Of a stretch of DNA of 64,000 bases, positions 48,411-57,569 are shown in pieces. The notes below the pieces were generated by a model. That model saw only the letters and a list, made by a program, of their open reading frames with translations, did not search any database and had not been told where the DNA came from. Source of the DNA: Lachnospiraceae bacterium (lineage in GTDB: Bacteria > Bacillota > Clostridia > Lachnospirales > Lachnospiraceae); the NCBI GenBank assembly GCA_003507655.1, contig DNUZ01000023.1:102289-166288 (forward strand), written 5' to 3'. The position numbers and the translations under genes were made by a program. Each line of letters starts with the position of its first letter. The first letter of the stretch is position 1.

Positions 48411-49631
48411 ATGAAAAAAAAGTTTGGTACGGGAATTCTGGTTTTTGTCCTGTGTTTTGGATATCTGTTTTTACAAAATAAAATTCCCGATGAAGTGAGT
48501 GTGCGTCCGGGTGAGACGCTGCAGCTTCATACGGGAATTCCTTTGTCTATGGAGCAAAAAGAAGAGGAACCGGTCACTCTGGCATCCATGGTGTTTGGAC
48601 GGAGTGGGTTAGGGAACAGTCAAAAAACCGGCAGCTATACGCTAAGCTGCCGGCTCTTTGGTGTGATCCCGATCAAGGATATCTACGTACAGGAGCGTGG
48701 AGAAAAATATCTGATCCCCGGAGGAATGCCTGTAGGCATCTATGTAAAGACTAAAGGAATACTGGTCATAGGGACAAGTCCGGTCAACGGAATGTCAGGA
48801 GAGACGGTAGAACCGGCAAAGTATTTATTAAAAAGCGGAGATTATATCTGTAGTGTGAACGGTGAAAAGGTATCTACAAAAGAAGAGTTATTAGACCGGG
48901 TTCATGAATATGGTGATCAGCCCATGGCATTTGGGATAGAGCGCAATGGAGAACGGATCGAAGTAGCCATGGAGGCCGTGATGACACAGGAAAAAGCCTA
49001 TAAGATCGGCGTATGGGTGCGTGATGATCTAGCAGGAGTCGGTACTTTAACCTATACCGATACGGCAGGGAATTACGGCGCACTTGGTCATGGCGTCAGC
49101 GATGCAGACACCAGTACGCTTATCGATATGGAAAAAGGCCTGTTATATCAGACAGATATCATCGGGATCATCAAAGGAAAACGCGGGACTCCCGGAGAAC
49201 TGACCGGCATCATCAATTACAGCAGTCGTTATTGTTTAGGAGATGTCAAAAAGAATACAAAAGCCGGAGTTTATGGAAAGTTAGACGTTATCCCGGAAGA
49301 ACTGACCTCTGAACAGCAGATCCCTGTGGGATTTAAGCAGGAAGTACAGCTTGGAAAGGCGGAGATCATCTGTACTTTAGAAGGGGAGCGGAAAAGCTAC
49401 GATATTGAGATTACCCAGACAAATTTTAATGCGAGAGAAACGAACAAAGGAATCCGGTTTGTGGTAAAGGATCAGGAACTGTGCGCCCTGACCGGAGGAA
49501 TCGTACAGGGGATGAGCGGCAGCCCGATCGTGCAGAACGGAAAGATCATCGGAGCGGTGACCCATGTGTTTGTGCAGGATGCATCGAAAGGATATGGGAT
49601 CTTTATTGAAGAGATGTTGGAGCAGGGATAA
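48411..49631 (+). CDS. spoIVB: SpoIVB peptidase
   Basis: A serine peptidase of family S55 that is secreted from the forespore and triggers pro-sigma-K processing in the mother cell. From ATG 48411 it has 406 residues: one N-terminal membrane segment, a PDZ domain (about 105-190), and the peptidase with GALGHGVSD (catalytic His) and GMSGSPI (catalytic Ser). ATG 48411 is preferred because AAGGA is well spaced from it; GTG 48402 and ATG 48405 are too close. A perfect 10-bp inverted repeat (48376-48385 with 48400-48409) lies just before the start. Confidence 0.93.
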   Translation: MKKKFGTGILVFVLCFGYLFLQNKIPDEVSVRPGETLQLHTGIPLSMEQKEEEPVTLASMVFGRSGLGNSQKTGSYTLSCRLFGVIPIKDIYVQERGEKYLIPGGMPVGIYVKTKGILVIGTSPVNGMSGETVEPAKYLLKSGDYICSVNGEKVSTKEELLDRVHEYGDQPMAFGIERNGERIEVAMEAVMTQEKAYKIGVWVRDDLAGVGTLTYTDTAGNYGALGHGVSDADTSTLIDMEKGLLYQTDIIGIIKGKRGTPGELTGIINYSSRYCLGDVKKNTKAGVYGKLDVIPEELTSEQQIPVGFKQEVQLGKAEIICTLEGERKSYDIEITQTNFNARETNKGIRFVVKDQELCALTGGIVQGMSGSPIVQNGKIIGAVTHVFVQDASKGYGIFIEEMLEQG

Positions 49632-49639
49632 GAAAATAG

Positions 49640-49736
49640 TTTTTGAAATAAAACGTATTGTTTACTATAGTATATTTCAAAAACCCGATGACTTTTTGAA
49701 ATAAAAGAGATATAATAAGTGTAGTTATTTCAAAAA
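49640..49736. promoter_or_regulatory. Repeated operator of the fic gene
   Basis: The 11-mer TTTTTGAAATA occurs at 49640-49650 and 49693-49703, and its exact complement TATTTCAAAAA at 49673-49683 and 49726-49736. The two inverted pairs have identical spacing (33 bp start to start). TATAAT at 49711-49716 lies within the second pair, and the last half-site reaches the ribosome binding site. Autorepression by the Fic protein's C-terminal winged helix is inferred. Confidence 0.75.
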
Positions 49737-49749
49737 GAGGTGAAAATGT

Positions 49750-50889
49750 ATGAAGCGTGCAGGAATATATGTTGACAATTTAAATGGAGAGGCTATGTAC
49801 CAATCTTTTAAACCAAATCCATTACCACCGATACCTGAAATTGAAATGGACGGGGAGATTGTAAAACTTTTAGTTGATGCAAATAAGCAACTGGTAAAAC
49901 TTGATACTGCATCACAATTGATTTCTAATGCGGATCTGTTTATATCAATGTATGTTAGAAAAGAAGCGTTGATCTCTTCGCAAATAGAGGGAACGCAGTG
50001 TACTCTTGACGATGTATTAGATCCGGAAGTGGAAGCAAATGCAAATCTTGATGTATCTGATGTTATTAATTATGTGAAAGCAACACAGTATGCCTTAAAA
50101 CGTTTAGAAAGATTACCTTTATGCTGCAGATTAATAAGAGAAATACATGAAGTATTAATGGAAAATGTTCGTGGACAGGATAAAACTCCGGGAGAATTTA
50201 GACATTCTCAAAACTGGATCGGACCTGCAAACTGTTCATTAAAAGATGCCAGGTATATTCCTCCTAATGTAGAAGATATGCAAACAGCAATGTCTGATTT
50301 GGAAAAATATATCAATGAGAATGTGGATTATGATCCATTGATCAGAGCGGCATTGATTCACTATCAGTTTGAAACAATACATCCGTTTTTAAATGGCAAC
50401 GGAAGAATTGGAAGACTTTTGATACTCCTCTATTTGATGGAGCAGAAATTGATTGAAAAACCAGTCATTTATATATCCTATTTTTTGAAAAAGAACCAGA
50501 TAGAATATTATGACCGCATTAGTGAAGTCAGGAGAACCGGAAACTTTGAACAATGGATAAGATTTTTTTTAGAGGCAGTGAGTAAAGCAGCATCGGACTC
50601 TTTAGAAGCAATTCGTCAGCTTTCTGTGTTGCATGATACGAATGTAGAAAAACTTCCAAAGACAACTCGGAGCAAAGATAATTTACGAGCAGTTTTTGAC
50701 TATATTGAACAGTATCCGATTATTGATATCAAGAGAACCGCAAAGGAATTAGAGGTTAGCTATAATACGGTAGCTGCTGCTGTGCGGAAACTTGTAGAAC
50801 TTGGGATTTTGCAGGAAACAACCAATGCTGCAAGAAATAGAGTATTTGCCTATGAGGAGTATTTAGCGATACTGAGAAAGGATACTTAA
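49750..50889 (+). CDS. Fic family protein, class II, with C-terminal HTH
   Basis: A 379-residue Fic protein, an enzyme class that usually attaches AMP to a target protein. The catalytic HPFLNGNGRIGR starts at His211. The N-terminal inhibitory helix carries SSQIEG (Ser76, Glu80, Gly81), so it is a self-inhibited class II member. The C-terminus (about 310-379) looks like a winged helix-turn-helix (AKELEVSYNTVAAAVRK). It stands alone without an antitoxin and separates spoIVB from spo0A. Its target is unknown. The leader contains repeated operator half-sites. Confidence 0.92.
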   Translation: MKRAGIYVDNLNGEAMYQSFKPNPLPPIPEIEMDGEIVKLLVDANKQLVKLDTASQLISNADLFISMYVRKEALISSQIEGTQCTLDDVLDPEVEANANLDVSDVINYVKATQYALKRLERLPLCCRLIREIHEVLMENVRGQDKTPGEFRHSQNWIGPANCSLKDARYIPPNVEDMQTAMSDLEKYINENVDYDPLIRAALIHYQFETIHPFLNGNGRIGRLLILLYLMEQKLIEKPVIYISYFLKKNQIEYYDRISEVRRTGNFEQWIRFFLEAVSKAASDSLEAIRQLSVLHDTNVEKLPKTTRSKDNLRAVFDYIEQYPIIDIKRTAKELEVSYNTVAAAVRKLVELGILQETTNAARNRVFAYEEYLAILRKDT

Positions 50890-51055
50890 GAGCTGATTGA
50901 CGATAGAATGATGATCAGAAATGTTCTATACAGATGGTATAAAGAAATAAAACATATGGTATAAGACAAAGCGAGTAAAAATGACAGATAATAAGTATCG
51001 TAATGAGAAACATATTCAAATATCCCATAATTCGACGAAAATGTACTAAAAATTC

Positions 51056-51084
51056 TTGTGGTGATTCCCTGATAGGTGTATAAT
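51056..51084 (+). promoter_or_regulatory. Promoter of the chemoreceptor gene
   Basis: TTGTGG at 51056-51061 and TATAAT at 51079-51084 are 17 bp apart. A perfect 9-bp inverted repeat (TGATTCCCT at 51062-51070, AGGGAATCA at 51105-51113) brackets the -10 region and start point and could be an operator. Confidence 0.6.
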
Positions 51085-51133
51085 TATTCCAATGGTACAC
51101 GTCAAGGGAATCAGGGAAGAGAAGAAAATACAT

Positions 51134-52909
51134 ATGAAGATCAAAAGTATTCGGACAGCATGTATTATTTTATGTACAACCATTATTGTAGCTTGCTCCA
51201 TCGGGGTTAATCTTGTTACCTATACGGGAATGAAGGGAACGATCAAAAAAACCAATTCGGATTATAAAGATGCGGTGATATCAGGTTATAAAGAACAGAT
51301 CAAAGATGAAGTCGGAGCAATGCTGACGGTCGTCAATATGGTTTATGAAAAGAGCCAGTCAGGAGAAATGTCAGAAAAAGATGCGAAAAAAGAGGCAATG
51401 GAAATCCTTCGCAATGCGCGTTATGGAGAAGACGGCGAAGGATACTTTTGGATTGACGGTACGGATTATACCTTGCTGATGCACCCGATCCTCTCTGAAC
51501 AGGAAGGAACGAACCGTTACGATCTGACAGACCAGAATGGTGTAAAGATCATTCAGAACATTATGAAATCGGCAGAAGCCGGCGGCGGATACAATGAGTT
51601 CTACTTTACAAAAGCAGATGGTAAAACGGTTGCACCAAAGATTGCTTATTCAGAAGAATTTGAGCCTTGGGGCTGGGTCATTACCACAGGAAATTATGTA
51701 GATAATTTAGAGAAAAATATTGAGAAGAACCGTGTCACACTGCAGAACAGACAAAAGAGCATGATGATGCAGAATATCTTTATCAGTGTAGTCCTTATGG
51801 TAATATCCCTGATCGCCTGCTTTAAATTCGGAAACGGTATTAAGAAGCAGCTTTTAGAAATGCAGGGAATGGTTGGAAGGATTTCTGAAGGAAATCTGAC
51901 ACAAAATGTTGAGATCCGGAGTGCGAATGAGATCGGAGTGCTGGCAGATTCGCTGAATGTGGCACAGGGAGGCATCAGTGGTCTGGTATCACATGTCGGT
52001 GAGACATCAGAACATCTGAATTTAGCAGAACAGCAGTTTGTCGATAATTTCGGTATTATGAATGAAGCAATTGAAAATCTGACAAATGCGATGGGCGATG
52101 TAGCACAGAACATTTCGCAGCAGGCAGAGTCTACAACGGATGTAGCCGGAAGCGTAGAAAAGATCGCACAGAATATCCAGAGCACCACAGCGGATATCGA
52201 GGATTTATCTGAAAATGCATCTTTTATGAAGAAATGCTCACAGGATTCCTATACCAGCATGGAGAATCTGTTAGAAGTAAATCAGCAGACCATCCGTAAC
52301 ATCGAAGTGATGTATCAGCAGACAGAGTATACGAATGAATCCGTCAATAAGATCAGTGAAGCAGCAACGTTGATCAGTCAGATTGCATCACAGACCAATC
52401 TTCTTTCTCTGAATGCGTCGATCGAGGCAGCGAGAGCCGGAGAGGCAGGAAGAGGATTTGCAGTAGTAGCAGAAGAGATTGGACAATTAGCTTCAGAGTC
52501 GGCAGAAACAGTTCAGGAAATCAATGGTATCATTGAGGAACTGACTGATAATGCAAATAAATGTATGGACATCATGAAAGACATGAATACAACATCCAAG
52601 ACACAGATCGATACCTTAACGGTAACACAGGATACGTTCCAGGAGTTGAAGAATGCATTAGATGTATGTATTGAGACTGTACAGGATATTGCAGCGAAGA
52701 TGCAGGAAATCGATCAACAGAAAGATTATGTGGTTGGTCACATCGAGACATTGAATGCACTTTCTGCAAATAATGCATCCTTTACCGAGGAGACATCAGC
52801 AACATCGGAAGAAATTGACAATGCAGTCAAAGATTCCATGGAAGTTTTGGATACAGTTATGAACCATACACATGAGTTATTAGAAAGTGTAGAACGTTTT
52901 TCCGTATAA
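51134..52909 (+). CDS. Methyl-accepting chemotaxis protein with Cache sensor
   Basis: A 591-residue chemoreceptor. It has an N-terminal membrane helix (about 7-28), an extracellular single-Cache domain (about 40-190, with [19 protein letters not shown]), a second membrane helix (about 212-233), HAMP, and the cytoplasmic signalling hairpin with [20 protein letters not shown]. It would sense a small molecule outside and control CheA; the ligand is unknown. ATG 51134 is chosen because the product then begins with a normal basic MKIKSIR before the helix; ATG 51092 has no binding site. No che genes are adjacent. Confidence 0.9.
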   Translation: MKIKSIRTACIILCTTIIVACSIGVNLVTYTGMKGTIKKTNSDYKDAVISGYKEQIKDEVGAMLTVVNMVYEKSQSGEMSEKDAKKEAMEILRNARYGEDGEGYFWIDGTDYTLLMHPILSEQEGTNRYDLTDQNGVKIIQNIMKSAEAGGGYNEFYFTKADGKTVAPKIAYSEEFEPWGWVITTGNYVDNLEKNIEKNRVTLQNRQKSMMMQNIFISVVLMVISLIACFKFGNGIKKQLLEMQGMVGRISEGNLTQNVEIRSANEIGVLADSLNVAQGGISGLVSHVGETSEHLNLAEQQFVDNFGIMNEAIENLTNAMGDVAQNISQQAESTTDVAGSVEKIAQNIQSTTADIEDLSENASFMKKCSQDSYTSMENLLEVNQQTIRNIEVMYQQTEYTNESVNKISEAATLISQIASQTNLLSLNASIEAARAGEAGRGFAVVAEEIGQLASESAETVQEINGIIEELTDNANKCMDIMKDMNTTSKTQIDTLTVTQDTFQELKNALDVCIETVQDIAAKMQEIDQQKDYVVGHIETLNALSANNASFTEETSATSEEIDNAVKDSMEVLDTVMNHTHELLESVERFSV

Positions 52910-52981
52910 CCTATGGAAAAATGACAGAAAAGGGGGGAGAATTGCTTGTTTCTATTGGACTTGAAAAATTAGTTGCTATTT

Positions 52982-53129
52982 TTCGACAAGAGATGTGTCG
53001 AATTGCCTGTATAATACAGTTGATTCAGGAGTATCCGACACGGATATGCAAAAAAGCCGCTAAAATACAGTGGTTGTCGAATTAGAACGTTAGAAAACTA
53101 TTGAATTTAGGGGAACCTAACGATATAAT
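52982..53129 (+). promoter_or_regulatory. spo0A control region with three 0A boxes and promoters
   Basis: 0A boxes (TGTCGAA) occur at 52996-53002 and 53075-53081, with one reversed (TTCGACA) at 52982-52988. TATAAT is found at 53010-53015, and a proximal promoter has TTGAAT at 53101-53106 and TATAAT at 53124-53129 with 17 bp between. A TTAGG-GGAA-CCTAA palindrome lies in that spacer. Direct feedback by phosphorylated Spo0A is likely. Confidence 0.8.
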
Positions 53130-53165
53130 AGCAGCATGTTTGAAAAATTTACCAGGAGGGACAGC

Positions 53166-53966
53166 ATGGAGAAGCTGAACATTGCGATTGCAGATGATAA
53201 CGAAAGAATGGTGCGTCTTTTAGGCGATATTGTACGGAGTGATGAAGAATTACAGGTGATTGGAACAGCGAAAGACGGGGTAGAAGCGTACGAATTGATA
53301 AAAACTGCCGAACCTGACGTTGTACTGTTAGATATTGTTATGCCAAAGATGGACGGCTTAGGAGTTATGGAAAAAGTCAACAAAGATTCTACGATCAAAA
53401 AGCACCCGGCATTTATTATGATCAGTGCGATTGGTCAGGAAAAGATTACAGAGGATGCATTCCGGCTCGGAGCAGATTACTATATTATGAAACCGTTCGA
53501 CAATGATATGGTCATTAGTCGGATCAAGGATGTCAAAAACCGTAACGTAGCACGTCCAAGCGAGGTGCGTAAGGTACAGCCTTATGAGAAACGGGAAGAA
53601 TTAAAAGAACGTAACTTAGAGGCTGATGTGACGGCAATTATCCACGAGATTGGAGTTCCGGCACATATTAAAGGATATCAGTACTTACGGGAAGCAATTA
53701 TCATGTCTGTGAATGACATTGATATGTTAAATTCCATTACGAAGATTCTCTATCCTACGATAGCGAAAAAGTTTCAGACTACGCCAAGTCGTGTAGAGAG
53801 AGCCATCCGTCATGCGATCGAGGTTGCATGGAGCAGAGGAAAAATGGATACGATCGATGCACTGTTTGGGTACACCATTAACAACGGAAAAGGAAAACCG
53901 ACAAATTCAGAGTTTATCGCTCTGATCGCGGACAAAATCAGATTGGAATATCGGAGCAATTCCTGA
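53166..53966 (+). CDS. spo0A: Sporulation master regulator Spo0A
   Basis: The 266-residue response regulator decides entry into sporulation. The receiver domain has the phosphorylation site Asp56 in [10 protein letters not shown], with the acidic pair DD at 10-11. The C-terminal Spo0A DNA-binding domain has [19 protein letters not shown] and the recognition helix region [17 protein letters not shown] at 53166 follows AGGAGGG by 5 bp. Its own promoter region carries 0A boxes. Other regulators in the window, the Spo0E-like protein and SpoIVB, belong to the same process. Confidence 0.97.
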   Translation: MEKLNIAIADDNERMVRLLGDIVRSDEELQVIGTAKDGVEAYELIKTAEPDVVLLDIVMPKMDGLGVMEKVNKDSTIKKHPAFIMISAIGQEKITEDAFRLGADYYIMKPFDNDMVISRIKDVKNRNVARPSEVRKVQPYEKREELKERNLEADVTAIIHEIGVPAHIKGYQYLREAIIMSVNDIDMLNSITKILYPTIAKKFQTTPSRVERAIRHAIEVAWSRGKMDTIDALFGYTINNGKGKPTNSEFIALIADKIRLEYRSNS

Positions 53967-53973
53967 GATTAAC

Positions 53974-54028
53974 TTTAAAAATTCCTCCTGGTACGGTATA
54001 ATAAAATTAATTATATTGTACTTGGAGG
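53974..54028 (+). promoter_or_regulatory. glgA promoter and ribosome-site hairpin
   Basis: TTTAAA at 53974-53979 and TATAAT at 53997-54002 are 17 bp apart, so transcripts start near 54009. CCTCC-TG-GTAC at 53984-53994 can pair with GTAC-TT-GGAGG at 54018-54028, which is the glgA ribosome binding site. The CCTCC arm exists only in RNA reading through from spo0A. Confidence 0.55.
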
Positions 54029-54034
54029 TTTTTT

Positions 54035-55483
54035 ATGAAAAAAGTCTTGTTTGTAACATCGGAAGCAGTTCCGTTTATTAAGACCGGAGGGCTTGCGGAT
54101 GTAACCGGTTCTTTACCGAAATATTTTGATAAAAAGAAGTATGATGTACGTATTATGATCCCGAAATATCTGTGCATAGAGGAAAAACTGACAGCAGATT
54201 TGGAAAATCTGGGAAATTTTTCGATATCTCTCGGATGGCGTGAGCAGTATGTCGGAGTATTTCACAAGGTTGTCGAAGGGGTTACTTACTATTTTATAGA
54301 TAATGAATACTATTTTGGCGGAGATCAGCCATATAACCGGATCTATGAAGATGTGGAGAAGTTTGCATTCTTTTCTAAAGCAGCCATTGCCGCAATGAAA
54401 TTTATTGATTTTCAGGCAGATATCATACACTGTCATGACTGGCAGACCGGAATGGTGCCTGTATTTTTAAAATATTTTTATGGAGAGGATCCGTTTTATC
54501 AGAAGATGAAGACCGTCTTTACAATCCACAATCTGAAATTTCAGGGAAGATGGAAGCTCAACGAAGTCAAAGATATTACGGGACTGCCGGCTAAATTCTT
54601 TATGCCGGATCAGTTAGAATCTTACGGCGAAGCAAATTATTTAAAGGGCGGGATTGTCTATTCCGACATGGTAACAACGGTAAGCAGATCCTATGCGCAG
54701 GAAATTACGACACCGGAAGGTGGAGAGGGCTTAGACGGTCTGCTTCGTGCAAAATCAGACCATTTGTATGGAATTGTCAATGGGATTGATTATGATGAGT
54801 ATGATCCGGTCACGGATCAGCGTATCGGGACACATTTTGATAAGATGAATGTGGTAAAAATGAAACCGGCAAATAAGGCAGGCCTTCAGGAAGAGCTGGG
54901 ACTTCCAAAAGAGGAAGATGCATTTTTGATCGGAATTGTATCGAGGATGACAGTGCAAAAGGGTATGGATCTGATTGCCTATGTGATGGATGAACTGTTA
55001 GGGGATAAGAAAATCCAGTTTGCAGTGCTTGGAACAGGAGAAGAACGTTTTGAGAATATGTTCCGCCACTTTGCCTGGAAGTATGAACGGCAGATGGGAG
55101 TCTGTCTTCAGTATTCCGAAGATTTAGCACACCGGATCTACGCTGGAGCGGATGCCTTTTTAATGCCATCCATGTTTGAACCGTGCGGACTCAGCCAGTT
55201 GATGAGTATGCGTTATGGAACCGTTCCAATGGTGCGTGAGACAGGAGGGCTTCGGGATACTGTCTGCCCATATAACGAATACGAGCAGACAGGAAATGGT
55301 TTCTCTTTTGCCAATTACAATGCACATGAGATGTTACATATGATCCGTTATGCAAAAGATACTTATGTCAATCATAGAAACGAGTGGAATGGGATTGTAA
55401 AACGTGCGATGGACTGTGACTATTCCTGGAATGCATCCGCTAAAGATTATGAATCACTCTATGAGGAACTTTTCAAGATGTGA
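54035..55483 (+). CDS. glgA: Glycogen synthase (ADP-glucose)
   Basis: The 482-residue GT5 enzyme extends alpha-1,4-glucan from ADP-glucose. The N-terminal ADP-glucose motif KTGGLADV begins at residue 16, and the C-terminal Rossmann half has the catalytic region FMPSMFEPCGLSQLMSMRYG. A CTTGGAGG site precedes the ATG. Other glycogen genes are not adjacent. The gene ends 3 bp before the convergent DUF5688 gene. Confidence 0.95.
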   Translation: MKKVLFVTSEAVPFIKTGGLADVTGSLPKYFDKKKYDVRIMIPKYLCIEEKLTADLENLGNFSISLGWREQYVGVFHKVVEGVTYYFIDNEYYFGGDQPYNRIYEDVEKFAFFSKAAIAAMKFIDFQADIIHCHDWQTGMVPVFLKYFYGEDPFYQKMKTVFTIHNLKFQGRWKLNEVKDITGLPAKFFMPDQLESYGEANYLKGGIVYSDMVTTVSRSYAQEITTPEGGEGLDGLLRAKSDHLYGIVNGIDYDEYDPVTDQRIGTHFDKMNVVKMKPANKAGLQEELGLPKEEDAFLIGIVSRMTVQKGMDLIAYVMDELLGDKKIQFAVLGTGEERFENMFRHFAWKYERQMGVCLQYSEDLAHRIYAGADAFLMPSMFEPCGLSQLMSMRYGTVPMVRETGGLRDTVCPYNEYEQTGNGFSFANYNAHEMLHMIRYAKDTYVNHRNEWNGIVKRAMDCDYSWNASAKDYESLYEELFKM

Positions 55484-55486
55484 TAA

Positions 55487-56365
55487 TTAGCAAATGGAGT
55501 CTGTCTTTCGGGAATAATAATAGGCATGATCGGAAAGAACTTCTTCCGGTAACAGTTCGGAATGGTTAACTTCCTGAATGATCGGGGCATATTCTTCAAA
55601 TGACTCCCCCTGATCAGCCGGAAGCAGAAGTACTTCATGCAGACTGCTTGGGATAATAATTAAGTCGTGATTTATTTTCTTCGCTATTGAGGATAAAAGA
55701 TTTGGATAGAGTATTACGGCTGCACCAAAGAGTTTTTCGGAATTGGTCAGAACATAGAGTGGGTGGAGCTGGTTTTTGCTAAATTCAGACAAGTCGGAAA
55801 CATTCTGCAAGACGGAAAAAATATCATCGAAATAGTAAGGGAGCAGCTTTGGGGTGTTGATTTTTGCAGACTCAAACAGGGTATCGGTCGAGACATTCCA
55901 GTAAGGCAAATGCCGGTTATAAATGAGGATTGTTGCCTGCTCTCCGGGGGTTAGATGAATCAGATAATAGAAGACGACAGCGAGGTCGAGAAAACGAATA
56001 TGGGGAACTTCTTTTAGAAGTTCTCTGTTTTTTTCGTAGTGAATCAGCTTCATACAGATGCGGTCTTTGGCATTTTCGTAGTCTGTAAAGAAGCGGATGT
56101 CAATGTTCTCGTCGGGATGATGCATGGCATAGGTGTTTTTGATTTCTTCTAAAATGTGAAACATCGGCATGCCGTCCTGAAATTTGGAAAAGTATGGGTT
56201 CAGATAAATCGTAGGAGAAATATTCTGTCCTTTTTTCTGAATGGTCAGTCCATCTAAAATAATTTGATTGTTTTTTGGTATTTTTTGGATAGACAGTGTA
56301 TAGTCGCTGCCATAGTAATTGCTTAATGCAGAAACAATCGTTTCTTTAAAGGTGTCAAATGTCAT
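55487..56365 (-). CDS. DUF5688-like protein of unknown function
   Basis: A 292-residue soluble protein that resembles the DUF5688 family common in Lachnospiraceae. It starts MTFDTFKETIVSAL and contains HPDENIDIRFFTDYENAKDRI and a tail with SSLHEVLLLPADQ. Members have no known function. ATG at 56365 is chosen since TCAGGAGG lies upstream on the minus strand; the longer frame has no binding site. It is convergent with glgA with almost no gap. Confidence 0.75.
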   Translation of the reverse strand: MTFDTFKETIVSALSNYYGSDYTLSIQKIPKNNQIILDGLTIQKKGQNISPTIYLNPYFSKFQDGMPMFHILEEIKNTYAMHHPDENIDIRFFTDYENAKDRICMKLIHYEKNRELLKEVPHIRFLDLAVVFYYLIHLTPGEQATILIYNRHLPYWNVSTDTLFESAKINTPKLLPYYFDDIFSVLQNVSDLSEFSKNQLHPLYVLTNSEKLFGAAVILYPNLLSSIAKKINHDLIIIPSSLHEVLLLPADQGESFEEYAPIIQEVNHSELLPEEVLSDHAYYYSRKTDSIC

Positions 56366-56441
56366 AAAAACCTCCTGAATAAAAAATGTAACAGGCGGGA
56401 TATGAAATAAAATGGGAATATGCACGAAAGTGCAAAGATAA

Positions 56442-56470
56442 AAAATCCACATGAGATTCATGTGGATTTT
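56442..56470 (-). terminator. Terminator of the pot operon
   Basis: AAAATCCACATG and CATGTGGATTTT form a perfect 12-bp stem with a 5-nt loop. On the minus strand it is followed by T residues, 37 bp after the potD stop codon. Confidence 0.85.
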
Positions 56471-56506
56471 AATGTAACACGGAAATTCAAAAAATGCAAG
56501 TAGAAA

Positions 56507-57559
56507 TTATTTGGATTTTAATTCTTTCCAGAGTTTGTTGTAAAGTGCAATGGAATCTTCATCCAGGTAGCGGAAGATCTCACAGTTGTTTAAGGTTTCG
56601 TCATCAGGGAAAATGGTCTTATTTTCCTGGGTTTCTTTGTCTAATTTGTCATAGACCGCTTTATTTGGTGTTGCATAGTATACATATTCAAAGTTCTTCA
56701 TAGCGATGTCCTCGCGGCAGAGGAAGTCTAAGAATTTTTCTGCATTTTCCTGATGTTTACAGGTCTTTGCAATCAGCCAGGAATCAATCCACATATTCGA
56801 GCCTTCCTCCGGGACACTGTAGTCTAAATCTTTGCTCAAAGACTCTGCATAGGCAGCTTCGCCGGAGTATACCAGTGCCATGGATGCATTGCCTGCGACC
56901 ACTTCGTCAGCACTTTCATCTACCAGATAGGAGTAGACCAGCGGTTTCTGCTCAATTAACTGGTCAAGTGCTGTTTCTAACTCTTTTTTATCGGTAGAGT
57001 TTGAGGAATAACCGAGACGTTTGAGTGCCGGTACAAAGGTGTCACGCACACTGTCTTCCATGATAATCTGGTCTTTATATTTTTTATTCCAGAGGATATC
57101 CCAGCTTTTGACGTCATTGGCATCTACTTTATTTTTGTTATAGAGGATTCCGACCGTTCCAAAGAAGTATGGCATGGAATATTTGTTTTCCGGATCGAAA
57201 GCCTTAGAAAATTCAAAATAAGAATCATTTAAATTTTTAGAAAGAGGAATCTTATCAAAGTTAATCTCTTTTGCTTCTCCCTCGTTGATCAGGCGTTCTA
57301 CCATGTAATCAGAGGTGCAGATCACATCGTAGTCGATCGCACCGGATTTGTATTTCGTATACATTTCCTCCGGATTTACATATTCTTCATAGTTGACATG
57401 GATGCCGGTTTCTTCTTCAAAGGCATCTAACACACTCGACTCTATATATTTTCCATAGTTTAATACCGTCAGTGTGTTTCCGTCATCTTTAGAGCCGCAG
57501 GCAGTGAATGCGAACATCGCTCCAAGGCATGCAGCCATCAGCAGTAATTTTTTCTTCAT
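56507..57559 (-). CDS. potD: Spermidine/putrescine-binding lipoprotein PotD
   Basis: A 350-residue extracellular solute-binding protein of the polyamine ABC importer. The signal peptide ends in the lipobox FTAC with Cys21 as the lipid anchor. The mature part has the PotD-type start TLTVLNYGKYIESSVLDAFE. It is the last gene of the regulator-potABCD operon and is followed by a terminator. The polyamine specificity is inferred from family and operon. Confidence 0.93.
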   Translation of the reverse strand: MKKKLLLMAACLGAMFAFTACGSKDDGNTLTVLNYGKYIESSVLDAFEEETGIHVNYEEYVNPEEMYTKYKSGAIDYDVICTSDYMVERLINEGEAKEINFDKIPLSKNLNDSYFEFSKAFDPENKYSMPYFFGTVGILYNKNKVDANDVKSWDILWNKKYKDQIIMEDSVRDTFVPALKRLGYSSNSTDKKELETALDQLIEQKPLVYSYLVDESADEVVAGNASMALVYSGEAAYAESLSKDLDYSVPEEGSNMWIDSWLIAKTCKHQENAEKFLDFLCREDIAMKNFEYVYYATPNKAVYDKLDKETQENKTIFPDDETLNNCEIFRYLDEDSIALYNKLWKELKSK

Positions 57560-57569
57560 AATGTCCTCC

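Noticed and set aside
51092..51133. ATG 51092 as the chemoreceptor start
   Set aside because: It has no ribosome binding site and lies at the predicted transcription start; the product from 51134 begins with a normal membrane-insertion sequence. A leaderless start there is not excluded.
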